A DNA stretch of 64,000 bases from Closterium sp. Naga37s-1 (GCA_947471745.1 CANJKZ010000512.1:1-64000); one strand, 5' to 3'; counted from the stretch's first letter, positions 11,664-22,841 are shown. A program made the numbers and translations. Notes: generated by a model from the letters alone, not told the origin.

Positions 11664-12815
11664 CTACTGGGTCCCAGGTGGGAAGGTGTCAGTGAAGCCA
11701 GGAGGGCGGCGCAGCCAGATCTCCTCGTGTAGCCGGCCCTGGAGAAACGCAGTAGAGAAGTCAAGGGAGTGCAGCTCGTAGTATTGCTGTGCTGCTACGT
11801 GCAGTAACACCCGAAGAGTAGTTATCTTCGGGGTCAGGGCGAAGGTCTGGAAGAATTCAACTCCCTCACGCTGACTGAAATCCCTAGCCACGTAGCGCGC
11901 CTTGAACACAGGCGGTGAACCAGGCGGCCGCTTCACCTTGAAGAGCCACATGCCATCGACTACGTTCGCCCTGGGAGGGGGAACTGCATCGACGTAGGTG
12001 CCTGTGGATCTCCAAGAGGCTAGCTCCGAGGCCATAGCCGCTTTCCACTGAGAGGCCCACGCCCCTGACACTGCCTCACGGTAAGTACGAGGAGTCGGTA
12101 TATCAAGGGCGTCGGGGTCTCCCTCAAGGGATAGCAGCATGGCACAGACAGAGGGAGAAGCGGCTGCCCAGTACTCCAGCTCAGACTCTCTGTCCTCTAG
12201 GACGTCACAGCCAAGGGCAAACCCACCCCCGATGGACAGAGGACGGGAGGGAGGAGCTGGCACCACACGGGTGGTGTAGTCAAGGCAACTGGCGGCAGCA
12301 AACTCAGCGACAGCGGCAGTGAGAGCCGAGACAGATGACGGAGGGAAACGAGAGTCGGTGACAAGAGTGGTGAGGACACGAGGGACAATAGGATAACCGG
12401 CACGGTAGTAGTCAGTGACATGTGTAGGGGGGGAAGGGAGAGAGGACGGAGGAGGAGACGGGAGAACGGACTCAGGAGGAGGACGACGAAGAGACGAACA
12501 AAGGAGGTCCGTGCGGAGGTCGGGAACGGGATACGAGTGACGAGCACGCGGAGGACAGGGACGGACACGAAAGTGTGGGACAACTGGTGGAGGAGACTGC
12601 GGTGGAGGAGAAGACCAGACCGCCGGACTGTCGCCAGGAGGAGGAAACGTGGGACCAAACGCTGGAGGGGACGGAGTGTCAACAAGAGGAGAGGAGGGAA
12701 GACCAAGGGCCCGAAGGCCACTCACGGGTGGGAACAACTGCCGCTCCAGAGGGAGCTGCTGTGGTCGCAGCTGCGGCGGCGGTGTCTGATGCTGCTGTGG
12801 CTGCTGCTGCTGCTG
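11664..12815 (-). pseudogene. Copia E RT N-terminal half and acidic linker, copy 1
   Basis: The 357-codon frame runs from a Pro/Ser-rich linker through DIPTPRTYREAVSG and WRSTGTYVDAVPPPRANVV into RT (FKARYVARDFSQREGVEFFQ, LHSLDFSTAFLQG). It ends at a TAG where family F has TGG, within the PPGTQWSLRRPVYGLRQ motif. Upstream (12738-12815) is a poly-Gln/Leu-rich link to the integrase frame. Confidence 0.85.
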
Positions 12816-14973
12816 CTACTGCTCCAGCAGGTCCAACCGCCGCAACTCCTGCCGCTCCCTCTCCAACAGCACCTGCTCCTCACGCTCACGCCGACGGGCT
12901 GCCTGGAGACGCGTGTCGTGGCGGTGGGGAGGCGGGGAGGGAAACTGAGGGCAAGGAGAGGGGAAACTGAGGGCAAGGGGGGGGGGGAGGGAAACTGAGG
13001 GCAAGGAGGGGGGAAACTGAGGGCAAGGAGGTGGGAAACTGAGGGCCAGGAGGGGGGGTGGGGAAACTGAGGGCAAGGCGGGGGGAAACTGAGGGTCAAG
13101 GAGGGGGGAAACTGAGGGCAAGGAGGGGGGAAACTGAGGGAAAGGAGGGGGGGAACTGAGGGCAAGGAGGGGGGAAACTGAGGGCGAGGGGGAGATTGAA
13201 GGCAAGCAAGGGGGGTAAATTGGTGTGGAGGGACCAGAACCAGCACCTCTAGTGCCAGCGCCTCCAGCACCAGCACCCCCAAAACCAGCACCTCCAGTGC
13301 CAGCGCCTCCAGCACCGGCACCCCCAGAACCAGCACCACCAGTGCTAGGACCTCCAACTCCAGCACCCCCAGAACTAGCACCTCCCGTGCCAGCACCTCC
13401 AGCTCCTGCACCCCCAGAGCTAGCGCCACCTGCGCCAGCACCTCCAGCTCCAGCACCCCTCGAACGAGCACCCCCGGACCGAGCACCGCCAGCGGCTGCA
13501 CCTCCAGCTCCAAGACCAACCGACTCCACAGTAACCTGTCGTGGAAGTGCCAAAGGCTGCTGAGGGGACTGTGAGGAGGACTGCGGGGAGGGAGACGCTA
13601 CTTGACGCGCGACCGAGGGTAGAGGGGTAGCGTGGGACACACCAGACGGGGCAGGACCAGGGGGGGGCGGGGGGTACCGGAGGAGCGGGAGCAGGAGGAG
13701 GAGAGGGTGCAAGGAAAAGGGGAGGAGGGGGTACCAGGAGACCTCGACAGGGGTACCGGGTGTAGTAGGACACGGACTCGTCAAACCGGACGTCACGGGA
13801 GTCTAGGAACTGGTGGAGGGGCGGGTGGTAAAAGGACCAGTCAGCAGAGTCCACCGGGAAACCAAGGAAGACACAGGGGACGGCGCGTGCCGAGAGCTTG
13901 TCCGCGGAGGTGTCGCGAACAAGCGCAAGGCAGCCCCAGACACGAAAGACCAACCCAACACCAGGGGACCCGGTCCAAAGACTGGTCGGTGAAGCCTCGG
14001 GCCGTGAGACGCGCGGCTGGAGGTTCAGCTGGTGTGCGGCGTAGCGAACCGCGTAGGGCCACAGAAAATGGGGCGCACGGGCATGGATCATGGACGTGCA
14101 AGCAATGTCCATGACCAAGCCAATGCGGCGCTCAGCAACCCCATTCTGCTGTGGGGACTCAGCAAGCGTCCAGGACTGTACGATGCCCTGTTCGCCACAG
14201 AATCTGCCAAGAATGCCGGAGCGAAACTCGCCCCCACGGTCGGAGTGTAGACAACTGACACGACGACCACGAGTGCCCTCAGTAGCCAGAAGCCACCGGA
14301 TCAGCGTAGAAGTCACCTCGGACTTCTTCGCGAGAGGGAACACTGTGGTGTACATGGAGAAGTCGTCGACGACCAACAGAAAGTAACGCTCCCTCCCAGA
14401 TCCCTGCGTCGGGGCAGGGCCCCAGACGTCCAAGTGGAGAGTCTCGAAGGGAGCAGTGGCCGGACGAATGGAGGAGGAGTGGGGAGTGGCGCGTAAGCGA
14501 CCGGCGACGCAAGGAGTGCAAGGGGGAGCAGGGGAGGTGGGGAGCGACGGAAAGGTGCGTGGGAGGCCGGTGACAAGCCCGTGAGTGGTCATCCCGCGGA
14601 GGCGGGGGATCGACGGGTGGCCAAGGCGGTGGTGACACAAGACGGTCTGGTGGGTGAGGGACCGACAGGAGCAGGACGCAGCGACTAGACTAGACAACGC
14701 GACCTGACTAGACACTGCAACTGGACTAGACACGACCACCTGGCGAGACACAGCAACCGGACTGGACACCTGGACTGGAGGGGACGCAACGACCTGAGCG
14801 GAGGACGCAACCGGGGAGCGCTCGGTGTGGAGAACGTAGAGATCGGAGCGGGGCTCCGTGGTGAACGTGGCCAGAACAGCACCTGTGGCAGCGTCTGTAT
14901 AGACCGCAGTCCTCCCACCCCCCACAAAGGTAACCGTGATCCCCCTGTCCTGGAGGTAACCAGCACCCACCAA
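12816..14973 (-). pseudogene. Copia E integrase region, copy 1
   Basis: In copy 2 this is one 718-codon frame. Here a one-base longer G run near 13672 splits it at the Pro-rich segment after the integrase. Order: pre-integrase, zinc-binding H-H-C-C (VLCHHRLGHPSI ... CTPCVAGRL), core D (HLDVWGP), D (LHSDRGGEFRSG), E (SPQQNGVAERRIG), GFPVDSADWSFYHPP, then Gly/Ala repeats and the minisatellite-coded Pro-rich part. Confidence 0.85.
12941..13195 (-). repeat. Minisatellite inside the copia E integrase-RT linker, copy 1
   Basis: Around twelve units of about 21 bp on the theme gaaactgagggcaaggagg. On the minus strand they encode repeats of the type SFPPPCPQFPPSL. Copy 2 has the same array at 55920-56173. 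Confidence 0.8.
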
Positions 14974-15000
14974 GTTCCGAGTGAACGAGGGGATGTGGAG

Positions 15001-15345
15001 GCCGCGACGGGCTAGGGCGCGGGCCTGGGCAACGGGCTAGGGCGCGGGCCTGGGCGACGGGCTAGGGCGCAGGCCTGGGCGACGGGCTAGGGCGCGGGCC
15101 TAGGCGACGGGCTAGGGCGCAGGCCTGGGCGACGGGCTAGGGCGCGGGCCTGGGCGACGGGCTAGGGCGCGGGCCTGGGCGACGTGCTAGGGGCGCGGAG
15201 AGCACTGACGCGCGGAGGAGGAGGGCGCTAGGGCGCGGAGGGCGCGGAGGCTAAGGCGCGGAGGGCGCGGAGGGCGTGGAGGGCGCGGAGGGCGCAGAGG
15301 GCACGGAGGGCGCGGAGGGCGCGGGGGTGCGCTAGAGAGGGCGCG
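15001..15345 (-). repeat. Tandem repeats in the family E leader, copy 1
   Basis: Seven to eight units of 25 bp containing cgacgggctagggcgcgg (15003-15190), then a run of 9-bp units around gcggagggc (15220-15325). This lies where gag and protease would be expected, between PBS and the truncated coding region. Confidence 0.8.
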
Positions 15346-15385
15346 GGCTAGGAAGTAACAAGGAACTAACCTACTCGTGATACCA

Positions 15386-15511
15386 TCTCAAAGTTCGAAT
15401 GCAACGGAATGACTGAATTAGGGTTGGGAAGGATACAAATAGGAAACCTACCAAAGTTGTACTCACTAGAGAGTACCTCACTACAGCCTATCACAAGATT
15501 AACATTTGACA
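15386..15511 (-). repeat. 5' LTR of copia E, copy 1, with adjacent PBS (15374-15385)
   Basis: 126 bp, tctcaaagttcg...catttgaca. The minus strand directly downstream reads TGGTATCACGAG. Confidence 0.88.
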
Positions 15512-15631
15512 TATGGCCTCATCAAAATCGAGTCCATGGTGCATGTGCGCAGGTCCTTCACAAACTCACGCGTCCTTTAGCAAGTTTATTACATACAAGT
15601 AGAACATATGCGTATAAATTTAGGGTTTCGG

Positions 15632-17128
15632 GGACCTGCTTTTCCTCAGCTATGCAGACGATACCTATATTTTGGGGCCAGCAGCTAGGATTCTGGAGGC
15701 TTTTGGGGTGCTGCGGGAGCGGTTGGAGTGGGTGGGGTTGGAGGTGCAGGCGCACAAGTGCCGGTTTTGGGAGCGCGAGGGCAGGGATGTGGAGCAGGCA
15801 CTGCCATTAGGGATGCAGCGGGTGGAGGAGGGTCTTACTGTGGTGGGCGTGCCTATTGGGGAGGAGGATCGGGAGGTGGTCCGGCTACGGGAGCAGCTTC
15901 GACAGTTGTAGGCGCCACTGCCATGGCTCCCCTTGCTCGACCACCCCCAGATGGTTTCACACCTCCTCGCCATTGCAGTTTCAGCACGGCCGATGTACCT
16001 CGCCCGGACTATGCCGCCGCGTCCGGAGGTGGTTGAGGCTTTTAGGGATTGGGACAGCTGTTTGGAGGATTGCTTTTGAGCAGCTTTTCCCACCTGGCAC
16101 TTGGGAGCAGGACCCCGACCGGTCTAGGCGCGCACGCATGCAGCTGCATCTCCCTGTGCGACTCGGAGGGTTCGGGATCCGGGCGGCGGCCTCTTTGAGC
16201 CCACTGTCCTATGTTTGTGGGTGGGCGTAGGCCGCGCGTGACATTGCACAGTTAGGGGTGGCGGGCGAGGAGGCGATGTTTGCAGAGTACCTCACCACTT
16301 CGACAGGGGCAGAGTTTCTCGACCCGTGGTTTGTCAAGGCTCTTGAGCAGCTGCCAGTGACTATCCGCCAGGAGATACCGGGCTTACCTCTGTATGTAGC
16401 GGCCCCTCCCGTTCGGCTTTTCCAGGCGCGGCAGCGGCAGTTAGCTGTAGAGGAGCTCCAGGCACTGCGCCGCTTGGCTCGTGACGATGCTACCTTGGCC
16501 CGTTTCACATCCCTTCAGGGCCCGGGGGCGGGTGCATGGGTTTCGGCGGTTCCGGCTCACTCAGATCTCACATTCAGTGCGGCTGAGTGGGGCATTGCTG
16601 CTGCTATACGGCTCGGGCTCCCAATTCAGCAGCTGCAGGTGGCGGGGAGGTATGTTTGTGGCACAGCGTATGTTGACCCGGCAGACCCGCATCATGCCCT
16701 GAGATGCAAGCACCAGCATGGTCCATCTCGGGTGCATGATGAGGTGAAGTTTGCGGTGGCGAAGATCTCTAAGACGTCGGGGGGGGTGGTGACAATGGAG
16801 GATAGTGTGGTGCTGCAGGGGAAGCGGGTTGATGTGGCGGTGCGACGACCAATGGCTTGAGAGGCTCACGCCCTAGAGATCAGCGTCGCGGATCTGCTAT
16901 CGCTGTCTCCATCTCTGCTAGGACAGTGCGGGCGATCCATAGGTGTGGCGGCAAGAGAGTGGGAGCTTCGCAAAACGAGTGATTACGCGCCTCTGCTTGC
17001 ACGCAACCGGGGCGTGCAGTTCACCCCTCTGATAGTAGAGACGTGGGGGTGTCTCGGCGGTCGTTTTCGGCGGTGGCTTCGTCAGCAGGGGGATGCGCAC
17101 GTGGGGCTAGCTGTGTCGCGGGGGGCTT
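15632..17128 (+). pseudogene. LINE (non-LTR retrotransposon) RT remnant, copy 1, truncated at both ends
   Basis: Plus strand. The piece begins just before the RT catalytic box (LLFLSYADDTYILGPAARIL, Y-A-D-D at about 15649), followed by the RT thumb (GLEVQAHKCRFW), a C-terminal segment, a Cys/His cluster (CGTAYVDPADPHHALRCKHQ) and a distal region reading RPMA.EAHALEISV and FTPLIVETWGCLGGRF. The last part resembles endonuclease-like C-termini of R2-type or algal LINEs, by memory of the family only. In-frame stops and shifts occur (about 15910, 16070, 16230, 16860). The 3' end is replaced at 17128 by unrelated sequence. Confidence 0.75.
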
Positions 17129-17340
17129 ATGCAGTGCACGTCAACCAAAACGAGCAAACACAATATGTGGGGAAATTGAGCGCGTGGATGAGATATGTTG
17201 GCAGGGCATATGAGATATGCTGGCTATGCAAGAGATATGCGCGTGGAAAGGTGAGAAAGCAAGAGGCATGGGTGAATGGGAGCAAGACACATACGATGAG
17301 ATATGTTGGCTGTGCAGATGGAGACATATATTGAGGTGCT
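17129..17340. other. Sequence at the duplication breakpoint with short repeats
   Basis: After the LINE match stops, gatgagatatgttggc-like units recur three or four times (17188-17320). The LINE frame reads on into it by chance to 17334. No gene is recognised. Confidence 0.4.
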
Positions 17341-17760
17341 TCTCCATATAACTCTTCTCGGTGTGGAGAATACCGTAAAAACTGTGAATTGAAGCATCCG
17401 CAATGCTGATTCCGAAACCGCTCCAGAGCTTGCTTTCAGATAAGGCCATTATGAGACTGGATCCATCAAGAAGGGGCGACCAGTCTTTGAACACCTTCAC
17501 CTGGAAGTGAAAAAGCACTTATTAATGCTTCAAAAAAAGGGAGAAACAGGATCATGGTCCGTAATCTCGTTTTCACTCACAGTGATGTCGTCCTCTGACC
17601 CTTCTTCGTACGAAACAATGCAGTCCAGATTCCCTGACCGGTGAGTCGTGCTTCCTGATGTGACGCTTGGAGCAGCCTTTGGCTGCTATTGCTTCATTTC
17701 TGGCCTGTGTTCACGTTCTAATAACAAGGACTGGATCACGCCTGCCTTGAACCTTTCTAA

Positions 17761-18792
17761 TCAGCTGAGCTCAAAGGCTTCGTCATCTTGAGCATATGAT
17801 AACTGTATCACTCCAAGGGCGGCCTCTTTTGGTGCGGATGGTAAGTCATGGATCAACGTCAGAAACTCGTCGCAAAAATTTCCCAAGGTAAGGCTCCTAT
17901 AAGTCTGAAACGTGTCATGGAAGATGAGGTGGTAATTCACGCCGCAAGTAAAGAACCAGCAAACAAATTTGGAGTATCTGTGATTGAAGTACGGTAACCT
18001 GAACACAAACAAGGTGTAATTTCAGTATAAATCATTGCGTTCGCGACTTGTGGCATAACAATGTGTACGTACCATCCCGACGAGCTCGTAGAGTCTCAAC
18101 GCAGCATCCTCTACGACTCCATGAAAATCGAAAGAAACCTCAAAGCCAGAAAAGTAGGCTCCCTTTGGCTTCCCAATCGAGGGGAGCTGAGACCATGTCG
18201 GTTGTCTTTCAGCTGGAATGTCTACAACATACCTCTTGACGTCGGTGTCATGAATTCCTGTGGCAATTACCCACATGAATGTTTCCATTAATTCAAACCA
18301 GAAAATGCCCACAACACACTTACCTGTGGTCATCAAAGCAACGGCGTCACCTAAGGGAAAATCGGGAAACTTGATGTTTTAGATTTCTCCCAGGCAACAG
18401 ATTGGCTACAGCTTTGGAAGGTTCCGAATGGCCAACAGAGTCTTGTAGAGCTCTCACCCCATGCAATATGTAGGAATCCAAGTGCCCCAGCCGTCTGCAG
18501 GAAGGAAGTAGACGAAACTAGACGATTGATGAAGGTTGCGGGATTTTTGTCTGCCAGGCTCTCCAGTGTGATTTATCGCAAATGTTCCTTTTGAGATTTC
18601 GACATGATCTGAATTGACACCAGCAACTTTGGCTAGCGAGATAGTGATGCATCTGGAATCTGCTTCATCCATAGATGCAGATTGACAGCACCTAATGGCT
18701 TCGATGACCAGAGCGTGAATTGCTGCCATTCCGTCTACCCTAGCAGGACAGACCTCCATCTTGCGATTTGACAAAGAAGAAACGGGAGCCAA
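17761..18792 (-). CDS. Hypothetical spliced gene, function unknown
   Basis: Three minus-strand frames lie in order: 18792-18454 (MAPVSSLSNRKMEV...), 18336-18022 (VKRYVVDIPAERQPTWSQLP) and 18012-17761 (PYFNHRYSKFVCWFF ... ending AFELS). A 66-bp intron (18258-18323) with GT...AG ends joins DAVALMTTG to IHDTDVKRY in frame. A second candidate intron (17999-18072) has good ends, but in my reading it does not keep the frame, so the model is provisional or the gene is damaged. The joins and Trp/Tyr-rich content look like real coding sequence; I do not recognise the family. A further possible exon is at about 17505-17390 (VKVFKDWSPLLDGSSLIMAL). Confidence 0.45.
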
Positions 18793-18851
18793 TCAAGCCT
18801 AGAAGGAGAGGATGATCGTCGTCAACTAGCTGTGGTATTGCGATGAAGTGC

Positions 18852-19480
18852 TACCGTATCACCCCGGATTGAAGCGCACCTGCGCTTATAATAAAACATT
18901 GATTTATAGGGGGGTGCGCTTATAAATGAGTCACGGGCATAAGCGCATGCGCTTATATAATGACAAATGTAGAAATATATTTTAAGCGCACCAAAATGTG
19001 CATCTTAGTCTTGCAATTCCAGTCGAATCGAAATGTTAGCGCGTCATAGATCAGAATCGCGCGATTGTCTGCCAGCGCAAGGGTGGGCGAGGACACGTCA
19101 TTCCGTAGGGGAATGTGTCACCGGCCCACTGTTGCGAGGCACAGAATCCGGTCGCTCGCAGGGCAGGAGCACGGTCGAGCCCCCCCCCCCCCACGTTCGT
19201 GCTGTCAGTCAGCTTCAGCTTCGCGCCCGTTTCGGTTTTTCGCGAGGCAGAACAGAACGGGCGATTTTGTCGGCCGCTTCTCGTGAGGGTTGTAGGGTAG
19301 ACTCGCTGCAAAGCGGAAAATCGTTACGGAAATTAGAATACAATTATGCATGCGCTTATAATAAGTAAAGTTTTTACAGGGGGTGCGCTTCTAATTGAGG
19401 ATCGGCCATAAGCGCATTGCTCCAGATATAAGCGCATGCGCTTTTAATAGGCCTGCGGTTATATCCGGGGCGATACGGTA
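18852..19480. mobile_element. TA-flanked MITE, copy 1 (629 bp)
   Basis: Left end TACCGTATCACCCCGGAT and right end, on the opposite strand, TACCGTATCGCCCCGGAT: terminal inverted repeats with one mismatch, bounded by TA on both sides. Subterminal gcgcttataata and aagcgcatgcgctt motifs repeat near both ends. No transposase. A second copy sits at 60477-61107 with different flanking sequence. TA target sites and CCGTAT-type ends fit the Tc1/mariner-pogo group. Confidence 0.8.
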
Positions 19481-19845
19481 TTGGAGTTTTATGGATGTTC
19501 GCTTGGGTTCTAGGGCCTGGAGAACCACTCCGAGAGGAATTAACGACGCTTCGACTAGAACGAACGAGTACACGGTGTGCAATTCCTAAACATCAACAGT
19601 GCAAAACAAAAATATAAACTATTCGAAAAATAGCTTCGTTCTTTAACGGATTCAGTTGACGATTCTCCTCTCCATCGATCTGGATAAAATATGCGCAAGG
19701 GATAAAAAAAACAAAACAAGACAACATATCCGGTTGAGAAATGGGAGTGGCAGTTTGGTGGGGAGTGATATTTGAGGTAAAACAAAACGTGTACAGATCA
19801 AGCACTCCACTTACCCCTGGTCTGTACAAAGTGCTGCTTAAATCA
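19481..19845. other. Non-coding gap between MITE and next gene
   Basis: AT-richer sequence, probably the 3' flank of the minus-strand gene that ends at 19846. No RNA gene or repeat seen. Confidence 0.4.
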
Positions 19846-22069
19846 TCAACGCACCTTTGCATTCCCTGATTGGTCGAAGTGAGCCCGTGACACAACCGCC
19901 TGGTTGGAAGAAAACAGCCACCCAACCTCCACACAAAACAATCTTTCTCCCGACAATTCATCCACCTTATGCACATGACTCCAGACTCTCTGAAAGGCCA
20001 CAGTGGCAGCAGGGGCAGAAAGGGGAGGAGGAAAATGAAACGAGAGAACGAGGAAAGATTTGAGTGGTAGAATAGATGGGGTCCGAGGAAACTGCGGGAA
20101 GGAGGATCGGACAAAATAGGGAGATTGGGCAAAGGGGAAGGGATACAGAAATAGAAAGAGAGGGGGTGGGAGGAAGGAGGGAGCGAGGATGAAAAGTAAG
20201 GAGCAATCCAGCAAAGCGGGGACAACATCTCATCGCAAGAGTCATACCCTTCCCATAATCCTGAATTCTAATAGCTTCCCTACCTCTGGGAGCAGCATGA
20301 GCGTCCCATCCTCCAAAGCAGAGGTCTCCATCTGCCTTGACACTCCGTTTGGATTGGCTCTGTCAACTCCAGAGCAACAAGTGATGACGAGATGGATGGC
20401 TGCTGGCACGAGGGTGGGGGGTTTAAGAGGGTTGTGAGGATTGAGAAACGGTGTATGAGGAAGCGACAGAGGCAAGAAAAGGGGAAGTAGGGAAGTGGAA
20501 ACGAAAAAGAGCAAGACTGTGTTAAGCTCGCATACAAATGATGACGGCTGAGGAGAGCCTGAGGGGAGTGAATCAATCAAATAATTGAGTGAGTGCATCA
20601 ATGACTGAATGACGTCAGAGTTACCATCACTAGCAACAAGAGATCGTGGCGTTTGAGTTGAACCTTACAGCTGTGGGCACTTGAGCTTCTCTCGCCGTCA
20701 CCTCCCACCGCCCCTCAATCTCCTTCACCCTGCCTTCCCTCACTGCCTCACTCCCCTCCCCCTCCTCAACCATCTCCGAACTGAACAGTGCTGCTCCATC
20801 CGCCAGCTCAGCGCCGCCTGAAAACGGCTCCACCCACTTCTCCCTGTGCACTGCCAGGCTGGCAAGCCGAGGCACCGCTACAGCTCCTGCTCCTCTCCCT
20901 TCGTTTCCTCCTCCCTTTCCTCCTTCTCTTCCCCCTCCTCTTCCTCCTGCTGCTGCATTCACTGGTGTGAATTGCTGCACAACACGCACTCTCACTCTTC
21001 CCTTCCCACTCGCAGCTTCCACCCCTTCCATCGCCAAGCAATGCTCCACCTGAAACGGCCCTGCTGCCATGCAGCCGATCCCCTCGTTTGAATCACCCTC
21101 GTTAGAGTCACGGGTTGTGGAGTCAGTGCCACGTGGCACCCACTGAGTGGCCCGCATGGCGTCCACGCTGGCAGGCGCGGGCATGGTGGAGGACTGGCCA
21201 GCTCGGACGAGCAGATAGGAACCATCCTCCGTGAATGCAAACAAGTCGCCAGCAGCAGCACCACCACCAGCAGCAGCAGTCCAGCAGCTTGCAGCACTGC
21301 TGGAACTTCAATAACCATTATCAGGACCAGCGGAGCCGTCACCAGCTGCACCAGTCACTAGCCTCAGAGCCGTCCGTTCCACGCTGTATTTAGGCGGAGA
21401 CGCCGCCTCACACCCCGCAGCAGGCGCGTACCTCACGAATGAGGAGTGAATCTCGGCATTCCCAAGGTTCTCCTCCACACTTGCCGTCACGCCACGGCCA
21501 AGGGACTCCCCGCGAGTTACGCCGGACGTCTGGGACTGCCACGCGTATTGGACCAGCCCCCAGTCGCGGAACGCTACGGGAACGACGGATTGCGGCAACT
21601 CCAAGGGTTCGCCGAAGCGCGAGAAGTCGACGGAGTACCCCGCCCACTCGCCGGAAAACGCGGCGGAGAATGCGGGCCACGCGGAAACGGCTGGCGGGGT
21701 TTGAGCGTGTGCGTCGGGTGCGGTGAGCTCAGTCACGGGTGAGATTGGAGCGCTTTCTTGCGTTCCGTTCGCTTGTGCTGCTGCTGACGCGTGGATGGAA
21801 CGGGAAGCGCGCTGACTGTGCTGGCTCTTAATCCGTGCAACGAAAGGTGAGTGTAAGGCGTTGCTAAAACGGTCCAGCTCGTTGATAGGACCCGGAAGCG
21901 CTTGCCGGCATGAGCGGCGCAGTGTGAAGGTTCGCGGCGCGGTAGCACGAATCTTAAGCTGGTTCGCTGGGGTTGCGCGACGGATTTCGGGTTCTTTCAC
22001 TGGCGGTACATGAAGGCAATGGGACGACAAACCCGACCCTCGCGGCACTCGCCGGACGCAGGACTGCAT
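19846..22069 (-). CDS. Multi-exon gene for a probable plastid-targeted conserved plant protein (possibly DUF3598/lipocalin-like)
   Basis: Starts at ATG 22067-22069. The first about 100 residues are Arg/Ser/Ala-rich with few acids, like a chloroplast transit peptide. Then FSGEWAGYSVDFSRFGEPLE and LPQSVVPVAFRDWGLVQYAW, a pattern I recall from a conserved plant/cyanobacterial family. The same frame continues after a TGA at 21308-21310 as GDLFAFTEDGSYLLV, PFQVEHCLAME, RVRVRVVQQF to 20630. Further exons: 20284-20359 (ETSALEDGTLMLLPE; AG before, GT after) and about 19950-19846 (FCVEVGWLFSSNQAVVSRAH, stop TGA). The early TGA may lie in a short intron or mark damage. The family name is from memory; exon borders are approximate. 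Confidence 0.6.
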
Positions 22070-22841
22070 CGCGGCTTGCCTTACATTTCAACGTCTCTCA
22101 AGATGGACGTAAGCGACATAAGAGATAAGGGGATGCGAGCTAACTAGGGCAGCGAAGCTAATCGATTCTGCACTGCGCGTACATGGTCGTGGTGAGAAGA
22201 CGTAGACTAGGGTGAAATTTGCGACTTCTCTATTGGATTCATCGCTTGTCAGCACACATCCTGAGTTTGTACAATCTAGCTTCATTAGAAGCTACAAAGC
22301 AAGGGTCAAACAGCAAGGACTTGCTGCCATGTTGCAGAAATATTGAAAAAGGTAACTTTTAAGATTGCTGAAGTGCGAGTCACTCTAAAGTTGCGTAAAA
22401 GTTGCAATTCCGCAACAGGGTTTAGGGTTTAGGGTTTAGGGATACTCACCGCATACAATTCCGCAACATCCCGGACACCTTCCAGTGACCGCATTGCAAC
22501 CGTTGCGTTGCTTCCACTCACCCGAAATATTACCAATATGTTGCGGACACCACGAGTTACAACCCAACGCCCACGTGGCAACCGAAACCGTACGCGCGTC
22601 AACTCGCGTTCGGGTGTACGTCAAACTGTACACTAATCAAGTTCCCACAGATGTCGCTTCCCTACAAGCAGCACCTAAAAATACTAGAAGCAAGCCCAAA
22701 AGTCAAGCCTTGTTGCGTATGCAAGCTCGGCTAAATCTGCCTAATGATAATCCTCTCCCTGTACATATTTATTTCTCGTATCAGCATTCGCCTTCTTTCG
22801 AAGTCCGCACAATCTTTGCATTTACAGCCATCACATTCCAC
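22070..22841. other. Probable upstream region of the 22069 gene
   Basis: Holds the TTTAGGG repeat at 22418-22441 and two copies of attccgcaaca around it (22408, 22458). No convincing gene. Confidence 0.4.
22418..22441. promoter_or_regulatory. Telomere-type repeat / telo-box
   Basis: Three and a half TTTAGGG units, the plant-type telomere repeat. It is about 350 bp upstream of the minus-strand start at 22069, and reads AAACCCTA in that gene's direction, like telo-boxes in plant promoters. It could equally be a repair scar. Confidence 0.55.

Larger units (their letters stand above)
10195..15516 (-). mobile_element. Ty1/copia LTR retrotransposon, family E, copy 1
   Basis: LTRs of 126 bp at 10200-10325 and 15386-15511 differ at one position. 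The flanking five bases are catgg and tatgg, a target duplication with one mismatch. The plus-strand-left PPT (cacccccata, 10326-10335) and the PBS (TGGTATCACGAG on minus, 15374-15385) set the orientation. gag and protease are absent: the coding part starts in the region just before the integrase zinc finger. It is non-autonomous by structure as well as by stops. Confidence 0.92.
1..17128. repeat. Segmental direct duplication, copy 1
   Basis: This stretch matches 42982-60106 almost base for base in the same orientation. The offset drifts from 42981 at the left edge to 42971 near 7000, then 42979 and 42978, through single-base indels and one 8-bp repeat-unit change near 7996. The match stops at 17128, inside a LINE. 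The left end lies at or beyond the window start, so the full length is unknown. Confidence 0.95.

Noticed and set aside
12420..12998. Plus-strand Arg-rich frame of 192 codons
   Set aside because: Opposite strand of the copia E linker; no independent evidence.
22418..22441. Chromosome end or true telomere
   Set aside because: Only three and a half units, with gene-bearing DNA on both sides.
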